54,887 nt of DNA from Celeribacter persicus (GCF_003050785.1 NZ_QAOH01000019.1:1-54887); one strand, 5' to 3'; shown: positions 17,183 through 25,796, numbered from the stretch's first letter. Notes: a model not told the origin generated them from the letters alone. Made by a program: numbers and translations.

Positions 17183-17905
17183 ATGTTCGCAGGAACCCTT
17201 AACCGCAATGTCGAGACCGCAGCCGCCGAATACACCGGCATGATCCATTCGACGCGCTTTGACATCGCCATCCAGCTCGAGGCACGGGCCAAGATGTCCG
17301 AACGCAGCCCGGATTACGACGTGACGGCGGTCAACAAGTCTGGCCGCAAGGTGCGCATCGGTACGGCCTGGAACGAGACCGGCACGACCAGCGGCAATCC
17401 CTACATCTCGATGCAGATCGATGTCGGTTTGGGCCCGTTCCGCGTCAATGCCGTGCAGACGAAGGAAGCGCGCACAGCCCAGAGCGGCGAATTCGAGATC
17501 ATCCCGCTGGTCTCGAACGGCCTGATGAAATCCGGCTCGATCTCGGGCGAGCTCACCGCCATGGACGCCGACAACGCCTTCACCGGCTACATCGCCAACA
17601 TGATGTTCGATCTGGAGTTCATGCTGATCGAGAACGATTACAAGACCGAAGACACGCATCCGGACTACCGGATCGAGGTCAGTTCGCCGCGTGGCAAGCC
17701 GATCCGCGTTGGCTCGGCCTGGATGGCCAAAAGCAGCCGCACGGGCAATGACTACCTGTCGCTGCTGATCAACACGCCTGATGGCGACCTGCGCGTCAAC
17801 GCTGTGCAAAACGAGGAGCAGCGCGGTGGCCAGACCTTCTCGATCATCCCGTTCATCGACAGCGGTGAGCAGCCTCAGGACGCGGGGTTGTCATTGGTCG
17901 CATGA
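17183..17905 (+). CDS. Tandem DUF736 protein
   Basis: A 240-residue protein containing two DUF736 domains where most relatives (about 100 residues) have one. Copy 1 runs about residues 45-120 (PDYDVTAVNKSGRKVRIGTA, then RVNAVQTKE and FEIIPLV). Copy 2 runs about residues 160-232 (PDYRIEVSSPRGKPIRVGSA, then RVNAVQNEE and FSIIPFI). DUF736 proteins are soluble, beta-rich and nearly confined to plasmids and ICEs; their role is unknown. AAAGGAACC precedes ATG 17183. A clear terminator follows 31 bp after the stop. Confidence 0.85.
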   Translation: MFAGTLNRNVETAAAEYTGMIHSTRFDIAIQLEARAKMSERSPDYDVTAVNKSGRKVRIGTAWNETGTTSGNPYISMQIDVGLGPFRVNAVQTKEARTAQSGEFEIIPLVSNGLMKSGSISGELTAMDADNAFTGYIANMMFDLEFMLIENDYKTEDTHPDYRIEVSSPRGKPIRVGSAWMAKSSRTGNDYLSLLINTPDGDLRVNAVQNEEQRGGQTFSIIPFIDSGEQPQDAGLSLVA

Positions 17906-17935
17906 CCAGCGCGCGAGAGAAGACGATCTGAACCG

Positions 17936-17969
17936 AAAGGGGAGCCGTGAGACCACGGTTCCCCTTTTT
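17936..17969 (+). terminator. Rho-independent terminator after the DUF736 gene
   Basis: AAAGGGGAGCCGTG, loop AGAC, CACGGTTCCCCTTTTT: a 14-bp stem with one G-T pair, a tetraloop and a T run. It closes backbone block 2 and separates it from cargo patch 2. Confidence 0.9.
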
Positions 17970-18024
17970 CCATGTCTGGCTGCACGAAGCACGCATCTGC
18001 TTGCGATCTGCTGAATATGATATA

Positions 18025-18040
18025 CGATAATATATTATTG
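18025..18040. promoter_or_regulatory. Shared palindromic operator, site A
   Basis: CGATAATATATTATTG, preceded by TA. It matches the perfect palindrome of site D (52695) at 14 of 16 positions. It lies 20 bp before the start of the 178-residue gene at 18060, overlapping where its promoter should be. Confidence 0.65.
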
Positions 18041-18059
18041 AATGGTCGAGGGTGGGCAC

Positions 18060-18596
18060 ATGGTGGCGAGACTGGGAAAAGCTCCGTGGTTCGAGAGCTT
18101 TGATGTAGACGCCGAGGTTGAAGAGCTTCTTGCTCATATCCAGCGTTGCACCGGATTTGCGCTGCCTGAACGACAGCGTGATGTCATCATGACCCATGCA
18201 AGGGCAAAGCTCGACAGGACAAGGCATGCATATCTGGAGGCCAAGGCGGCGGGAAAGCCGGTGTCCACATCGCGCCGCGCCTATCTGACCGACCTTCAGG
18301 ACACGATCTTTATGGCGATCCCGGAAGAGAACCTCGCGCGGATGCCCCTGAGCGATCAGGTTCTCAACGATCCATCATTTTACGCGGACGCCATGCACTA
18401 TGCCGCCGCGATCAGCGAGGATGAGCTCTTCATGGCGCTGTCCTCTTCGCTGAAGGACATGACCGTTCAAGACGCCCAGGCCTTTGTCTCAAAGCTCTGG
18501 CACGGCGCGATTGACGACAATGCCCGCAAATATGCCGAAGCGTTGAAGCGCCCCGAGCGTGAAATCATGCCGCTGGGGCCTGGGAACACCGTGTAA
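18060..18596 (+). CDS. Unknown 178-residue protein behind operator site A
   Basis: A soluble, mostly helical protein with no family I recognise. The N-terminus WFESFDVDAEVEELLAHIQR is acidic. The middle (ERQRDVIMTHARAKLDRTRH) is amphipathic, and the C-terminal half has repeated acidic and alanine-rich helices (SFYADAMHYAAAISEDELFM). ATG 18060 is preferred because GAGGG lies 7 nt upstream; ATG 18042 would overlap the region next to the operator. Sharing an operator with the transfer genes suggests a role in conjugation control or entry, which is inference only. Confidence 0.65.
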   Translation: MVARLGKAPWFESFDVDAEVEELLAHIQRCTGFALPERQRDVIMTHARAKLDRTRHAYLEAKAAGKPVSTSRRAYLTDLQDTIFMAIPEENLARMPLSDQVLNDPSFYADAMHYAAAISEDELFMALSSSLKDMTVQDAQAFVSKLWHGAIDDNARKYAEALKRPEREIMPLGPGNTV

Positions 18597-18672
18597 GATC
18601 GGAGCCATTCTCTTGGCTTGAGCCCTACCGAGTTTGGCCGCCGCGAACCCCCTTTCCCGGAGGTGGCACCCT

Positions 18673-19326
18673 GTGCAGCGCGCGAAAGCCGTTGAAGGCG
18701 CTGTGGGGACGACTACTGTCGCCAACATGATGAACCGGGATCATATGCGCGTCTTCTTCCGGCGCACCGCGGCGCTTGCCGCCTTTGTCGCGCTGCTCTG
18801 GGCGGTTCAGGTTGTCAATTGGATCACCGGCTACGGCCTGAACCCGGCCTTCGGCCTGATCCCCAGGCACGGCAGCGGGTTAGATGGTGTCATCGCTATG
18901 CCCCTCCTGCATGGGAGCTTCTCGCACCTGATGGCCAATACGCCGCCGCTCCTGGTGATGGGTGGGCTGCTGGTGGCAACAACCACGCGAGGCTTGCTGT
19001 CGGTGAATGCCGTGGTGATCGGCCTCGGCGGCGCTCTTGTCTGGCTGTTCGGAAGCTCCGCCATCCATATCGGAGCGTCAGGGCTGGTCTTCGGCTGGTT
19101 CGGCTTCCTCATCGCGCGCGGTCTTGTGGATCGCTCCCCGATCACGCTGGGCGCGGCACTGGTGGTCGGTGTCCTCTATGGCTCTATTCTCTGGGGCGTT
19201 CTTCCGGGCCAACCCGGCGTGTCGTGGGAGGCGCATCTCTTCGGCGCTATCGCGGGCGCGGGCGCTGCGTTCCTAATCCGGACGCATGTCCATGCGCCGC
19301 GCCTCGGCAGCGTCGATCTGGACTGA
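18673..19326 (+). CDS. Rhomboid-family intramembrane serine protease
   Basis: A 217-residue inner-membrane protein. The family marks are [10 protein letters not shown] (the HxxxxHxxxN motif), GASGLVFGW with the catalytic Ser, and SWEAHLFG with the catalytic His near the end. About six hydrophobic helices are visible. Rhomboids cleave membrane-protein helices inside the bilayer; no substrate is evident. GTG 18673 is chosen for GGAGGT at 18659-18664, 8 nt before; ATG 18727 is the alternative. It is convergent with ietS. Its placement between a regulon gene and the IetAS pair suggests cargo. Confidence 0.82.
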   Translation: MQRAKAVEGAVGTTTVANMMNRDHMRVFFRRTAALAAFVALLWAVQVVNWITGYGLNPAFGLIPRHGSGLDGVIAMPLLHGSFSHLMANTPPLLVMGGLLVATTTRGLLSVNAVVIGLGGALVWLFGSSAIHIGASGLVFGWFGFLIARGLVDRSPITLGAALVVGVLYGSILWGVLPGQPGVSWEAHLFGAIAGAGAAFLIRTHVHAPRLGSVDLD

Positions 19327-19460
19327 AGCCGTACACTCGGCCGATTCCGGCCGTTCGATGAGCGCAAAGTTCGCCGCAGCGCGGCTTGCTCGAAGCTGAC
19401 GTTTGTTAGTCCGAAGATTACCGATAGACGCGCAAAAATTGCTAGAAAATGTCGGGGTCT

Positions 19461-21803
19461 TCAGGTCCGCAATCTCGGCCGTAGCCTTGCATACAGCTGC
19501 ACTTGAGCATGGTGCTCCAATTCGACTACCAGCGCGAAGTTTTGACGGATCTCCTGATCCATAGCCCAGCCACCCACGCAACGTACTACCAGATGATATT
19601 CACCGCCATATTGTGTTGTGTCGGCTGAGAACGATATCGAGGCGCTTTGGATTGTGTTTTTGTCGCGAGCGTTCTTCTTGGGCACCAGATCACAATCATA
19701 TTTTCCCGCCATCTCTGGGGGATCCGTTCCCTCTCCCACCCGAGAGCGAAAATACTCGAAGACGTGATCGACCGGGCAGCCCCGAATAAGGCGAAAATTC
19801 ATACGCGTGCCGATATACTCTGCGCGGGTTCTTTTCACCGGAGGATCATACGCCAGAGAAACCCGAATAGTGCGTTTTCCTCCTGTCTGAAACTCAATCG
19901 GTATTGGCAACCGATAGACTGCGAAATGGTCCAGTTCCAGACTGTCTTCCACGAAGTAAACAACGCGGTGATCATCCGAGTAGGCCGCACGCAAGGTGTC
20001 GACGAGGCCAATACCATGGACTCTTGAATGATCACGCGCATCAAGAGCCAACAGTCGTCGAGTGGAAGCCTCTGGAACAGTCGCGGAATTCGCCAGAAGC
20101 GCTTTGATCAGATTGGCTGATGCCCCGGGGAAACGTCTGACCAACTGCGCAGCCCTGTTCGCTAACATCGGTGCGGCGAAAGACGTGCCGCTTTTGCTTG
20201 TAAGCAATTGACGCAAGAAATCGTGGTTTGTTGTAATCAGGCCTGCCGTCGCCAGATGAGGGGCCGTCTGCAAACGCCTCGCCACGGCATCAAAAACCAT
20301 TGTCCCGCCATAGTCGACGAAATCAGGTTTGGTCATGCCTCCGGCGCCTGGGCCAGTGCGCGTGAAAGGTGCAGGTTCATCTCGCTCGGTGATGGGCTGA
20401 ATATGCGCATCAAATTCATGCTGAGGGCCAATGCCGTTTGCATGAGCCAATGCACCAACCGTCACGATGTTCGCGCCTCCAGCAGGTTCACATACACGGT
20501 TTGCGACTTCAAGGAGATAGCCCGGATATTGGGTCACGCCTTGCTCAACTGATGTACCGCCACGAGGGGGCCGGTTTCCCGCTGACACAAAGATCAGGAC
20601 GTTCAACTCACGTGCCAACTCATCCAGCGTCGTTGCCCAAGGACCAACGCGTCCTTGCTCAAAGTTAGCCTTCGTGTCGCCGAGAGAGATCACGAATATC
20701 CGGCATCCATGACTTGCATTTAGGCTCTGGATCGTTTGTCTCATCTGGCTCGGCAGCGTCCGACGATCAAAAAACTTCCGCTCGTCCGTTACCACCTTTG
20801 CCGAGATAATTCTCGCCACACGTTGCAAAGAGGTTCCGTCGAGCTGCGACCTTAAATCACCAAGCGCGGCAACACCGGCCACTGCCGTCCCGTGTCCGGC
20901 AATATCTGCTTCACCGAGCTCGCTGGGAAAGGCCTCACGCGCGACGATCGCATCCGCGAGGAATGGATGATCGTTCACGCCCGTATCCAACACAGCAATG
21001 ATTGGCAGATCAGGGTCAAGAGGCGCAACGGGCGGAACATCATCTAGCGCGAACTGGACGATCTGATTGGCTTCGATGTCCGGCTCCGGTGGAAGGTCAA
21101 TAAAAGCTACTTCAGGAACAGAAAAAATCGGTCTGATAGACTGCCCTGAAGCCTTGACCCGGATCATCGTGATAGATGGCCCAGAATAGTGGTCGTATAG
21201 CTCTCCACCCTGCTCCTCAATGAACGCGATGATTTCTTCTGCCTTTCGACGACGCGCAGCCTGCGTCCCGAACTCCCAAAGTTCGACATCGAGTATGTAC
21301 TCTTGGCCGTCTTGAAGATCAGAAACCTCCGTAAAACCGGCTTCCTTGATCCTGATCCCGAGACGGTCGCGCGGCTCCAGTGTGCTAATACTACCGATAC
21401 GGTTGATAAAACCGGAGTAGCTCGGATTCTTCTGACCTGCAGGTGTTGGTCCCTCATAGGCATCCAGCCTATTGCGAAAATCGCTCAGTTCATCTGTTGA
21501 AGAAAACAAGACGATATTGTTGTCATCGTCTGTATTTAACAACGTGAGTCCAAGCTGTTCCCAGTCTCCCTCCATGGCCAGTCCATGCATGTGGACTTTC
21601 AGAATCAGGGATGGATCGACAAATTGGGGAGGGCGGATGGCGCGTTGACGTGCGACCGCATCATCGGCTTCGCGCCGTATTTGCCCTCCGTGACCCTTTC
21701 CCGGCTTGGGCGCTGGACCGGGTCTGCCGTCTTTTCGGCGTGCAAAAGGCTCTTTCGCTCTGACCAGTTGCAGATGATCGTATTGTGCCAACAGTGGCCT
21801 CAC
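19461..21803 (-). CDS. ietS: IetS: subtilisin-like serine protease of an IetAS anti-phage pair
   Basis: A 780-residue cytoplasmic S8 protease without a signal peptide. A ~260-residue N-terminal region precedes the catalytic domain. The triad is intact: Asp273 in AVLDTGVNDH, His304 in AGHGTAVAGV and Ser541 in SGTSFAAP, with the oxyanion Asn in VSAGNRPP. The C-terminal ~170 residues are a beta-rich extension. Its start overlaps the AAA ATPase stop by 4 bp. An AAA ATPase plus S8 protease is the IetAS system, first described for Ti-plasmid stability and later shown to act against phages. Noticeably less GC-rich than the backbone. Confidence 0.85.
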   Translation of the reverse strand: MRPLLAQYDHLQLVRAKEPFARRKDGRPGPAPKPGKGHGGQIRREADDAVARQRAIRPPQFVDPSLILKVHMHGLAMEGDWEQLGLTLLNTDDDNNIVLFSSTDELSDFRNRLDAYEGPTPAGQKNPSYSGFINRIGSISTLEPRDRLGIRIKEAGFTEVSDLQDGQEYILDVELWEFGTQAARRRKAEEIIAFIEEQGGELYDHYSGPSITMIRVKASGQSIRPIFSVPEVAFIDLPPEPDIEANQIVQFALDDVPPVAPLDPDLPIIAVLDTGVNDHPFLADAIVAREAFPSELGEADIAGHGTAVAGVAALGDLRSQLDGTSLQRVARIISAKVVTDERKFFDRRTLPSQMRQTIQSLNASHGCRIFVISLGDTKANFEQGRVGPWATTLDELARELNVLIFVSAGNRPPRGGTSVEQGVTQYPGYLLEVANRVCEPAGGANIVTVGALAHANGIGPQHEFDAHIQPITERDEPAPFTRTGPGAGGMTKPDFVDYGGTMVFDAVARRLQTAPHLATAGLITTNHDFLRQLLTSKSGTSFAAPMLANRAAQLVRRFPGASANLIKALLANSATVPEASTRRLLALDARDHSRVHGIGLVDTLRAAYSDDHRVVYFVEDSLELDHFAVYRLPIPIEFQTGGKRTIRVSLAYDPPVKRTRAEYIGTRMNFRLIRGCPVDHVFEYFRSRVGEGTDPPEMAGKYDCDLVPKKNARDKNTIQSASISFSADTTQYGGEYHLVVRCVGGWAMDQEIRQNFALVVELEHHAQVQLYARLRPRLRT

Positions 21804-22786
21804 TGGTTGTTCGATAATTTCCTTAATCGCATCCTGCGGCGTTCAGCGTAACGGATGGCATCACGAAAGTCTTTCTTTGAAATGCTTTTTCGGCGATCAA
21901 GAAGAGAAATTTTCTTGGCCTGGTTGCAAATTTTTTCAAGCTCGGCATAGGAATAATCAGCTAGGCTCTGAACGAAATCCTCTGCTTCGAACTCCGTTTC
22001 GGTGTTTTTCAGCGCATTGGTGAGATACCTGCGGACCATTGCTTCGTCGGGATGGTCAAACCATACTACTTCATCGAAGCGTCGCCATATGGCGGGATCA
22101 AGGTGAGCGTCCAGGTTAGTGGCGGCAATCAGAAAACCACCTGGCTGTATCTGATCGATGAAGATCAGAAGACTGTTGACCACGCGTCTCAGTTCACTGT
22201 GATCGTTGCCTTCTTCCCGCGACCGCGCAATCGCGTCAAATTCATCGAAAAAAAGTACGCATGGCTGGCGGCGTGCAAACTCAAAGGTCTTGCGAATATT
22301 GGTGGCAGTCTCGCCCAAAAATGAAGAGATGAGGCTGTCCAGTTTGACAAAGAAAAACGGCAATCCCAGCTGGCCGGCAAAAACCTCAGCACACAATGTC
22401 TTGCCCGTTCCAGGTGGCCCGCAGAACAGTAGTTTGGAACGCACGGGAAGCCCGTGGCGCTTGATCGTTTCGGACTTTCTGAATTCATCCAGTAGCCCAG
22501 TGAAGAGCTCAATGTTGTCGTGAGTCAGGATAATGTCATCGGGCGTATGAACGGGTTCGATCCGCTGGATGAACTCTCCGGCCTCGTCTGGGAACGGCAC
22601 CAAAGGAGAAAGACCCTTGGCTTGCGGGCGTGTCGTCAGTCCATCCAGTGCCTTGCGCAGTGACCGTGCTAGCACTCGGTTGTTCTTTTTTTCCTCTTCG
22701 GAGATGATCTGTTCGACAACACCACGGAATTCATCGTCGCGCCCGTAGCTCGACAACAGCTTTTTCATCAGTTCTCCGCGTGCCAT
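21800..22786 (-). CDS. ietA: IetA: AAA+ ATPase of an IetAS anti-phage pair
   Basis: A 328-residue single-domain AAA+ ATPase. Walker A is CGPPGTGKTLCAEV, Walker B is CVLFFDEFDAIA, the second region is GFLIAATNLD, and the arginine-bearing stretch is AIWRRFDEVVWFDHP. A helical lid and a basic C-terminus (RRKSISKKDFRDAIRYAERR) follow. The family resembles membrane-free FtsH/SpoVK-type ATPases that remodel or feed substrates, here probably to the protease encoded next. ATG 22786 has AGGTGG upstream; ATG 22768 is a weaker alternative. First gene of the two-gene operon. Confidence 0.85.
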   Translation of the reverse strand: MARGELMKKLLSSYGRDDEFRGVVEQIISEEEKKNNRVLARSLRKALDGLTTRPQAKGLSPLVPFPDEAGEFIQRIEPVHTPDDIILTHDNIELFTGLLDEFRKSETIKRHGLPVRSKLLFCGPPGTGKTLCAEVFAGQLGLPFFFVKLDSLISSFLGETATNIRKTFEFARRQPCVLFFDEFDAIARSREEGNDHSELRRVVNSLLIFIDQIQPGGFLIAATNLDAHLDPAIWRRFDEVVWFDHPDEAMVRRYLTNALKNTETEFEAEDFVQSLADYSYAELEKICNQAKKISLLDRRKSISKKDFRDAIRYAERRRMRLRKLSNNQ

Positions 22787-23239
22787 GCAACCACCTGCTT
22801 TTCGTAAAATCGTAGCCGAGTATTGCGACGAGCGCTACCGAATTTGACGCTTGATTTGGATAAAGCCGGGTTGGCATGCCACGGTGTCGAGAAAGGCTGA
22901 GGGCGCATCAAATCAGTTCGAAATCTTACGGCAAACGTCCGGTTTTCTTGACCTGCTTCACTTTTTTCGCTGCCGCAGCGAACGTCCGCCCGCCCTTTAA
23001 GTCGAATGCCCGGACAAGCAATACCTATAGTCGGCAGCGGCGTCGCCCGCACATCAACCTTGGCCAGAGCCTTGCGGCCTCCCCAGCTCGGCTGCGCGTG
23101 TCGCAGGGGAGAACGGCCCTTCGGTCCGTCGCGCATTCGGCCATGCGGCCTCACCGCGGCGTCGTACCCGGCATCCCGGTTTGCCCGCCTCGCGAGCACG
23201 TCTCTCCCTGGCCGCTCCGCCGGATTGCGCTCTGGTCTG

Positions 23240-23258
23240 TTTTGGCCCGAGGCCAAAA
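23240..23258. repeat. Perfect hairpin TTTTGGCC-CGA-GGCCAAAA
   Basis: Eight-base arms around a 3-nt loop inside the gene-free stretch. Read in either direction it ends in a T run, so it may be a bidirectional terminator for transcripts from either flank. Confidence 0.6.
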
Positions 23259-23299
23259 CGATCCCGCCGCTTCATCCGTCTCCCGCGTCCGGTCGGGCC

Positions 23300-23324
23300 G
23301 TTTGCCTGCTCGGGTCGGGCAAAC
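23300..23324. repeat. Inverted repeat GTTTGCC ... GGCAAAC
   Basis: Seven-base perfect arms separated by 11 nt, 42 bp after the previous hairpin. No gene is nearby. Role unknown; it is part of a structured intergenic block. Confidence 0.5.
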
Positions 23325-23611
23325 CTACCGTCAAAACACACACACATGAGCGTGGAAGCATATCCTCCGGATGGCCCCCAAATCAGCCCGCGTCAAGGAT
23401 CGCAAAACTTTTCGGCGAGGGCGGGGCCTGTGGCGCGGGGCGGTCCCGTGCGTGAGCGCGGGCCTGTGTCGGGTGCCGCGCGCGGAAAACTTTTGCGCCC
23501 GGCAAGCCGGCGGCTGCGCCGTCCCTGACCCGGGCAGATTCGGAAACCAGGCATTCGGCCATGCCCCCACACTCACGTGGTGGCCTTGGAAACGAACACT
23601 GGAGACCAGAC

Positions 23612-24541
23612 ATGGCTTACGACACCGCAAACACCTACGAGACCATCGAGCTTTTCGGACTGACGGAGAAAGACGCACAGCTGCCGATCCCGGAGGATCA
23701 CATCCTGACCGACTGCGTCATCCGCGAGAGCTTCGAGGCTCTGCTTGGCCCGCTGCGCGGGACCGGGCTCGAGGCGGAAATCGAACCATTGGCCCACGGG
23801 TTGGCGACGATCCTGCAGCGGCGCAAGGTGGCGCTCGGCAAGGAGGTCGACCGCACCGCCGACAAGATCGGTGCACTGGCAAAATCCCACGACGGATCGG
23901 AGATCGCCGAGACCGCCATTGAGGAGGCACAGGCGCGGTTTCTGCAGCTGCGCGAGATCGTCAGCGCCATCGAGGTGATGAGCGAGGCAGCGGCGGAATG
24001 CTACGAGGTCGAGACGGGCCACGCCTTTATCCCGGCAGCTGGGTCGCGCGCAAGCGTCCGGGCGCAAGAGACCGGGGCGGTCTTCGAGGCGCGGCAGCTG
24101 CTGGAGCAGCACGACCGCGAAACCGCCGAGAAGTCGAAAGTCGAGGGGGTGCCCCTGATCGTCTCGGGCGCCACCGACTGGACCGATGTCGATGTGATCT
24201 TCAACACGCTCGACAAGGTTCGCGAACGGATCAAGCAGAACCGCAACCAGGAGATCTTCCTCTGCCACAAGGGTGGCAAGCACGGGGCGGAGATGATTGC
24301 GGCGCGGTGGGCCCGGGCACGCGGAGTGGCGCAGGCGCGGTTCGATCCGCGCTGGTCCGCGCATGGCCGGGCGGCACCGTTCAAATGCAACGACGAAATG
24401 CTGGACGACAAGTTCGCGGCGACGGGGGTTGTACTCTTCGGCGGCAACGGGGTCGCGCTGAACCTCGGGCAGAAGGCGGAAGCGAAAGGTCTGACGGTCA
24501 TGCGGGTTGCTGACCCGGCGAAGAAGACTGCGCAGGATTGA
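23612..24541 (+). CDS. DUF2493 (SLOG-superfamily) domain protein
   Basis: A 309-residue soluble protein. The N-terminal ~170 residues are helical and unassigned. The C-terminal ~130 residues carry the DUF2493 Rossmann-like core: PLIVSGATDWTDVDVIFNTL, then EIFLCHKGGKHGAEMIAARW and RFDPRWSAHGRAAPFKCND. DUF2493 belongs to the SLOG superfamily, thought to bind nucleotides or their derivatives. It is common on Rhodobacteraceae plasmids upstream of mobilisation genes; the role is unknown. ATG 23612 has GGAGA 6-10 nt upstream. A terminator follows directly. Confidence 0.82.
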   Translation: MAYDTANTYETIELFGLTEKDAQLPIPEDHILTDCVIRESFEALLGPLRGTGLEAEIEPLAHGLATILQRRKVALGKEVDRTADKIGALAKSHDGSEIAETAIEEAQARFLQLREIVSAIEVMSEAAAECYEVETGHAFIPAAGSRASVRAQETGAVFEARQLLEQHDRETAEKSKVEGVPLIVSGATDWTDVDVIFNTLDKVRERIKQNRNQEIFLCHKGGKHGAEMIAARWARARGVAQARFDPRWSAHGRAAPFKCNDEMLDDKFAATGVVLFGGNGVALNLGQKAEAKGLTVMRVADPAKKTAQD

Positions 24542-24548
24542 AGAGAGG

Positions 24549-24572
24549 GGGTCGCGCTTGGCGCGGCCCTTT
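24549..24572 (+). terminator. Rho-independent terminator after the DUF2493 gene
   Basis: GGGTCGCGC, loop TTG, GCGCGGCCC, then TTT: a 9-bp stem with one wobble pair, 8 bp after the stop codon. Confidence 0.75.
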
Positions 24573-25073
24573 CGTCATGTCTCATGGCGCGTGCGGTCGG
24601 TTACGCAAGATCGACAGGCTGCGGCGGCCGGCACTGTCATCGCTCTACCCGGTCCGTCAGCGTGCGGCCCATCCGTATCGGTACGGGTTGGGGATGGTGC
24701 GCACCTCACGCACATCGAAAGCATCGCAAGACGCGAGGGGTCGAGACATCGCATTTGAGGCTGAAGACCAGCACGACCCTCGGAGGGTGTTTCGGAACAT
24801 CGCATCCACGCGGGCGGGCTTCATCAGCACCCCGGCTAGGTTCGGCGGGACGCGGATGGTGGCGGCTGCGTGATGGCAAGGGTCATCCGGATCACTCCTT
24901 TTTGCTCATAGATGTGGATCGCACGGGGTCGGCCCGTCCGTGCCCTCAGCTCACGCTTCGGCAAGTACAAATACGGTTTCCACGGCTAGCCGCGGACCCT
25001 CCGCATTTGCGCTTGCGACCGGGCCTTTTGCCCCCGTGCCGGGTGATCCCCATCGCAACAAGGAGTAACCCAA
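24573..25073. other. 500-bp gene-free stretch
   Basis: GC-rich, with one long plus-strand open frame that has no ribosome site and a composition unlike a protein. I see no promoter, strong hairpin or known RNA. It precedes a small gene with a clear ribosome site, so a promoter probably lies at its right end. Confidence 0.4.
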
Positions 25074-25280
25074 ATGACCAACCACTACGTCGCCACCGTC
25101 CCCGTCAAGTTCACCGACACCGATGGCCAGGAGCGCACCCGTTTTCAGCGCGTGGGTGCGATGTTCCGCAACACCCGCAACGGGGACGGCTCGGAGTTCT
25201 TCAGCCTCAAGCTCGACTTCCCGGTCGCGGTCTCGGAGCTGGTGATGTTCCCACCGAGCGCGAAAGATCCCCAGGACTAA
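25074..25280 (+). CDS. Small conserved protein upstream of the mobilisation genes, 68 residues
   Basis: Begins TNHYVATVPVKFTDTDGQER and continues RVGAMFRNTRNGDGSEFFSLKLDFPVAVSELVMFPPS, a compact beta-rich protein. The pattern of exposing data such as FFSLKLDFPVAV resembles the DUF736 type of small plasmid protein, but I cannot assign a family. AAGGAG at 25060-25065 precedes ATG 25074. It stands alone between two gene-free stretches, next to the candidate transfer origin. Confidence 0.72.
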   Translation: MTNHYVATVPVKFTDTDGQERTRFQRVGAMFRNTRNGDGSEFFSLKLDFPVAVSELVMFPPSAKDPQD

Positions 25281-25473
25281 ATCCTCTGACGAGGATGGGC
25301 CGCCCCAGGACGATCTTGGGGCGGCCCGATCCCTGTTCCAGGGATGCTGGTCCTTGCGCGTTCAACGGACGCACTCCGCCCGGAATGACCAGGCCGCGAC
25401 AGACCGGCCAGTCAGCCTCAAGGGGGCCATCCACAAAAACCTATCGGCTAGGGCCTCCCGGTTTTTGCGGCAG

Positions 25474-25493
25474 AGATTTGGGGACCCAAATCT
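25474..25493. repeat. Hairpin AGATTTGG-GGAC-CCAAATCT
   Basis: Perfect 8-bp arms with a 4-nt loop in the candidate oriT. AT-richer than its surroundings, which suits a relaxosome binding site. Confidence 0.6.
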
Positions 25494-25555
25494 GGCCCTC
25501 CTTGACCCTGCCTGTCCGCCCTGTCGGTGGGGTTTGCGCCCGCCCGCGGTTCCGT

Positions 25556-25575
25556 CCGAACACATGCGTGTTCGG
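25556..25575. repeat. Hairpin CCGAACAC-ATGC-GTGTTCGG
   Basis: Perfect 8-bp arms with a 4-nt loop, 62 bp after the previous hairpin. With ATGC self-complementary in the loop, the whole 20 bp is one perfect palindrome. Confidence 0.65.
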
Positions 25576-25724
25576 CCAGAGCCTCGGGCGGGGCTGGCGG
25601 ACCGGACCCCTAGGACAGGTGTCGCCCGGTGGTGAGGGCGGCAGAGCCGCGTCCCTGCGGGCCGCGGGCAAAGCGGACACCAAGGCTGCCTGAGCCTGAA
25701 TGCGACGTAAGTATATAATTGACA

Positions 25725-25740
25725 GCTTGGTATATTATCG
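25725..25740. promoter_or_regulatory. Shared palindromic operator, site B (half-site)
   Basis: GCTTGGTATATTATCG, followed by TA. The right ten bases equal the right part of the site D palindrome and the left half is degenerate. TTGACA (25719-25724) directly abuts it, so the site would overlap the promoter of mobC-relaxase-virD4. Confidence 0.55.
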
Positions 25741-25796
25741 TAAGGTAGGGGCAGCCTTGGTGGAAGGTGGCAGGAAATAGGGGGTCTTTCTTCCGC

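Larger units (their letters stand above)
22787..23611. other. 825-bp gene-free stretch with strong hairpins
   Basis: Lies between divergent ietA and the DUF2493 gene. The first ~200 bp are AT-richer and probably hold the ietA promoter. The rest is very GC-rich and has no convincing reading frame. It holds a perfect hairpin at 23240-23258, another at 23300-23324, and two copies of a (C/G)AAAACTTTT core at ~23401-23416 and ~23484-23500. A structured RNA, a leader or a replication or transfer site are all possible. Confidence 0.4.
25281..25724. other. Candidate origin of transfer (oriT) region
   Basis: About 440 bp without a credible gene, directly upstream of mobC-relaxase-virD4, the usual oriT position. 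It holds two perfect hairpins of the same 8-4-8 design, at 25474-25493 and 25556-25575. I could not find a clear MOBP nick consensus (ATCCTG type), so the call rests on position and structure only. Confidence 0.4.

Noticed and set aside
24584-25693. 369-codon plus-strand open frame
   Set aside because: No ribosome site, Arg/Pro/Gly-rich composition expected of out-of-frame GC-rich DNA, and it runs across the credible 68-residue gene at 25074 and the oriT candidate.
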